DNA of 64,000 bases from Hydrogenophaga sp. Its GTDB lineage: Bacteria; Pseudomonadota; Gammaproteobacteria; Burkholderiales; Burkholderiaceae_C. Below, piece after piece: positions 62,763 to 64,000 of this stretch. Location: contig JAABQK010000008.1 of the NCBI GenBank assembly GCA_011391495.1, forward strand, positions 1 through 64,000, read 5' to 3'. How positions within the stretch are numbered: position 1 is the first letter of the stretch; every line of letters begins with the position of its first letter. The notes under the pieces were generated by a model. The model did not search any database and was not told where the DNA came from. It saw nothing but the letters and a program-made list of their open reading frames with translations. The translations under genes and the position numbers were made by a program.

Positions 62763-64000
62763 TCAGGGTGTAGGGAGCGTCAGCTGGTACATGGCGTAGA
62801 AGTTGCCATATTCACGTCCGACGGCATCGCGTGCCAACAGCTGTATGCCGGTGAGACGGGTTCCTGCCGCGTAGGCTGGGCCGTAGGTGCCGTCGCCATT
62901 GTCCAGACATTGCTGCGCTGCAATGCCGTTGCTGGTGCAAGGCACGGTGGCCTTGCGGAGCGTTGACCGAACCCCTGTGCTGTCGTTGAAGCTGTTGCTG
63001 GTGCCGAAATTGCCGAAAACGGTGATGGACGTAGGGGGCAGTTGGCCCGAGAGCACGGACCAGCCGTCACCACCGCCCTCGGTTTCCACGCCGGCGGTGT
63101 CGCCATCCACAAACAGGATCTGCCCCGGGTAGATCTCGGCCAGGGGCTGGGCGCCCGACTGGACTTCGGTGATCAGACCCGAGGTCAACGTAGCCAGCCC
63201 CTGGGTGCGCAGTTCGGCGATGTTCAGCGCCCGAGCACGGTTCTTGCGATACTGGACCACAGGAGACGCCGAGGGATCTGCAGCCAGGTAGTACTCAAAC
63301 TTCCATGAACCCAGTGAGGGCGTGCTTGCCAGTTCCGCTTCCGTCCGATCGGTTGGGGCAAAAACGATGTTGTTCGTCTCGACCAAGCGTGGGTGTGGTC
63401 GTGTCGTGGAACCATCGGCGTACTCGCTGCGCAGGCGGATGAAGTTGGAGCCTGTCAGTTGAGCGCCCGGGGGCAGTGCCGCCGAGGCCGGGTCATCATT
63501 CTTCGAGATCACCAGGAATGAACTCCCGGGGGCTGGGCGCAACACCACCTGGCTGTTGTTCGGCGTTGTCACCACAACACGGTTGAAGAGGGATACGCCA
63601 CCACTCTTGAGGTCGGTCACGTCCAGGGTGTAACCGGTGCTGTAGTAGGTCCAGTCCAGCTGGTTGAGCGTGATGAAGTTGCGGCGCTGGTGAAACGAAG
63701 CTGCCGAGCCAGGATAGTCATAGTAGTTGCCGATCAGGCGCAGTTTGCCGTCGGTGTCCTTGCTCACCACGAAGGTGTCAAACGTTTCGGAAGTGTCGGT
63801 GGCGCGGGTCTTGTAGCCCACCACCAGATCACCGTTGCCACGGGTGAATTCGTAGGTGCCCTGGCTGAACACGAGCCCGGTGGCGCCACCACGGAACAGC
63901 GAGGCAAAGGCACCGCGGTTGTCTTCAGTGCGTCCCACGCGGCCGCCGTTGTTATAAAAAATGGCAGGGTCGTTTCCGAAGAACACCGCTTTGCATGCTG
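62763..64000 (-). CDS. 3' part of an unidentified, probably surface or secreted protein
   Basis: At least 412 residues, open to the right edge; the true start is outside the window. The sequence is Gly/Ser/Thr/Asn-rich, low in Lys, with many aromatic beta-strand-like segments (LVFSQGTYEFTRGNGDLVVGYK; WKFEYYLAADPSA) and three Cys near the C-terminus (VPCTSNG, AQQCLDNGDGTYG). This composition suggests an extracellular beta-rich protein. No family recognised. A CDNGDGT-like turn may bind calcium, which is speculative. Confidence 0.75.
   Translation of the reverse strand, partial: ACKAVFFGNDPAIFYNNGGRVGRTEDNRGAFASLFRGGATGLVFSQGTYEFTRGNGDLVVGYKTRATDTSETFDTFVVSKDTDGKLRLIGNYYDYPGSAASFHQRRNFITLNQLDWTYYSTGYTLDVTDLKSGGVSLFNRVVVTTPNNSQVVLRPAPGSSFLVISKNDDPASAALPPGAQLTGSNFIRLRSEYADGSTTRPHPRLVETNNIVFAPTDRTEAELASTPSLGSWKFEYYLAADPSASPVVQYRKNRARALNIAELRTQGLATLTSGLITEVQSGAQPLAEIYPGQILFVDGDTAGVETEGGGDGWSVLSGQLPPTSITVFGNFGTSNSFNDSTGVRSTLRKATVPCTSNGIAAQQCLDNGDGTYGPAYAAGTRLTGIQLLARDAVGREYGNFYAMYQLTLPTP

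Noticed and set aside
1-64000. tRNA, rRNA, integrase att sites, prophage or CRISPR
   Set aside because: None seen by eye; xerC belongs to the conserved dapF-DUF484-xerC set and does not mark a mobile element.

Overview
The window is high-GC DNA that reads as chromosome from a betaproteobacterium of the order Burkholderiales, most likely the family Comamonadaceae (Hydrogenophaga-like). This is inferred from the protein families, the mraZ-to-lpxC cell-wall cluster, the Zn-finger-less DksA and the style of the intergenic repeats; no rRNA or tRNA is present to confirm it. Nearly all the DNA is coding. I saw no phage, IS element or CRISPR array.

Positions 1-11063 hold a catabolic/transport region. 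On the minus strand is a branched-chain-type ABC transporter operon (livH, livM, livG, livF) followed by an AMP-forming acyl-CoA ligase, the substrate-binding protein and a DUF2784 membrane protein. Diverging from it on the plus strand are an AtuA-family protein, its small AtuA C-terminal-type partner, an enoyl-CoA hydratase and a glutamine amidotransferase. Positions 11079-36476 are mixed housekeeping: acyl-CoA thioesterase, Atm1-type ABC exporter, HypT-like LysR regulator, rnk, pyrC, DUF3025, a glutamine synthetase relative, htpX, a glycine-zipper lipoprotein-like protein, a large FAD protein, the RNase P RNA (rnpB), a c-type cytochrome, a Nudix/metallo-beta-lactamase fusion, dapF-DUF484-xerC, a DsrE protein, rlmI, a CobW GTPase next to an unusual DksA, a STAS protein and hslVU.

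Positions 36650-55753 are a complete division and cell wall cluster in the order mraZ-rsmH-ftsL-ftsI-murE-murF-mraY-murD-ftsW-murG-murC-ddlB-ftsQ-ftsA-ftsZ-lpxC, mostly with overlapping stop and start codons. It is preceded by an AT-rich promoter carrying four MraZ-type repeats at a 10-bp period. Between murG and murC lies a 39-codon reading frame whose first 11 residues duplicate the MurC N-terminus. The rest of the window (55768-64000) carries a small membrane protein, then on the minus strand ruvC, a CdsA-like cytidylyltransferase, a PlsC-like acyltransferase, mtgA, a TonB-like protein, an RNase II family exonuclease, a YqiA-like esterase and the 3' part of an unidentified, probably surface-exposed, protein.

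Three cross-cutting signals stand out. (1) Two families of GC-rich hairpin repeats occur in at least twelve intergenic places, including inside the ftsA-ftsZ and hslV-hslU junctions. (2) Several genes (dapF, lpxC, pyrC, rlmI, yqiA-like) have a -10-like hexamer only 6-7 nt before the ATG and no ribosome-binding site, which predicts leaderless mRNAs. (3) Low-complexity additions are present in core proteins: an Ala/Lys/Pro-rich tail on DksA and an acidic/Pro-rich loop in MurD.
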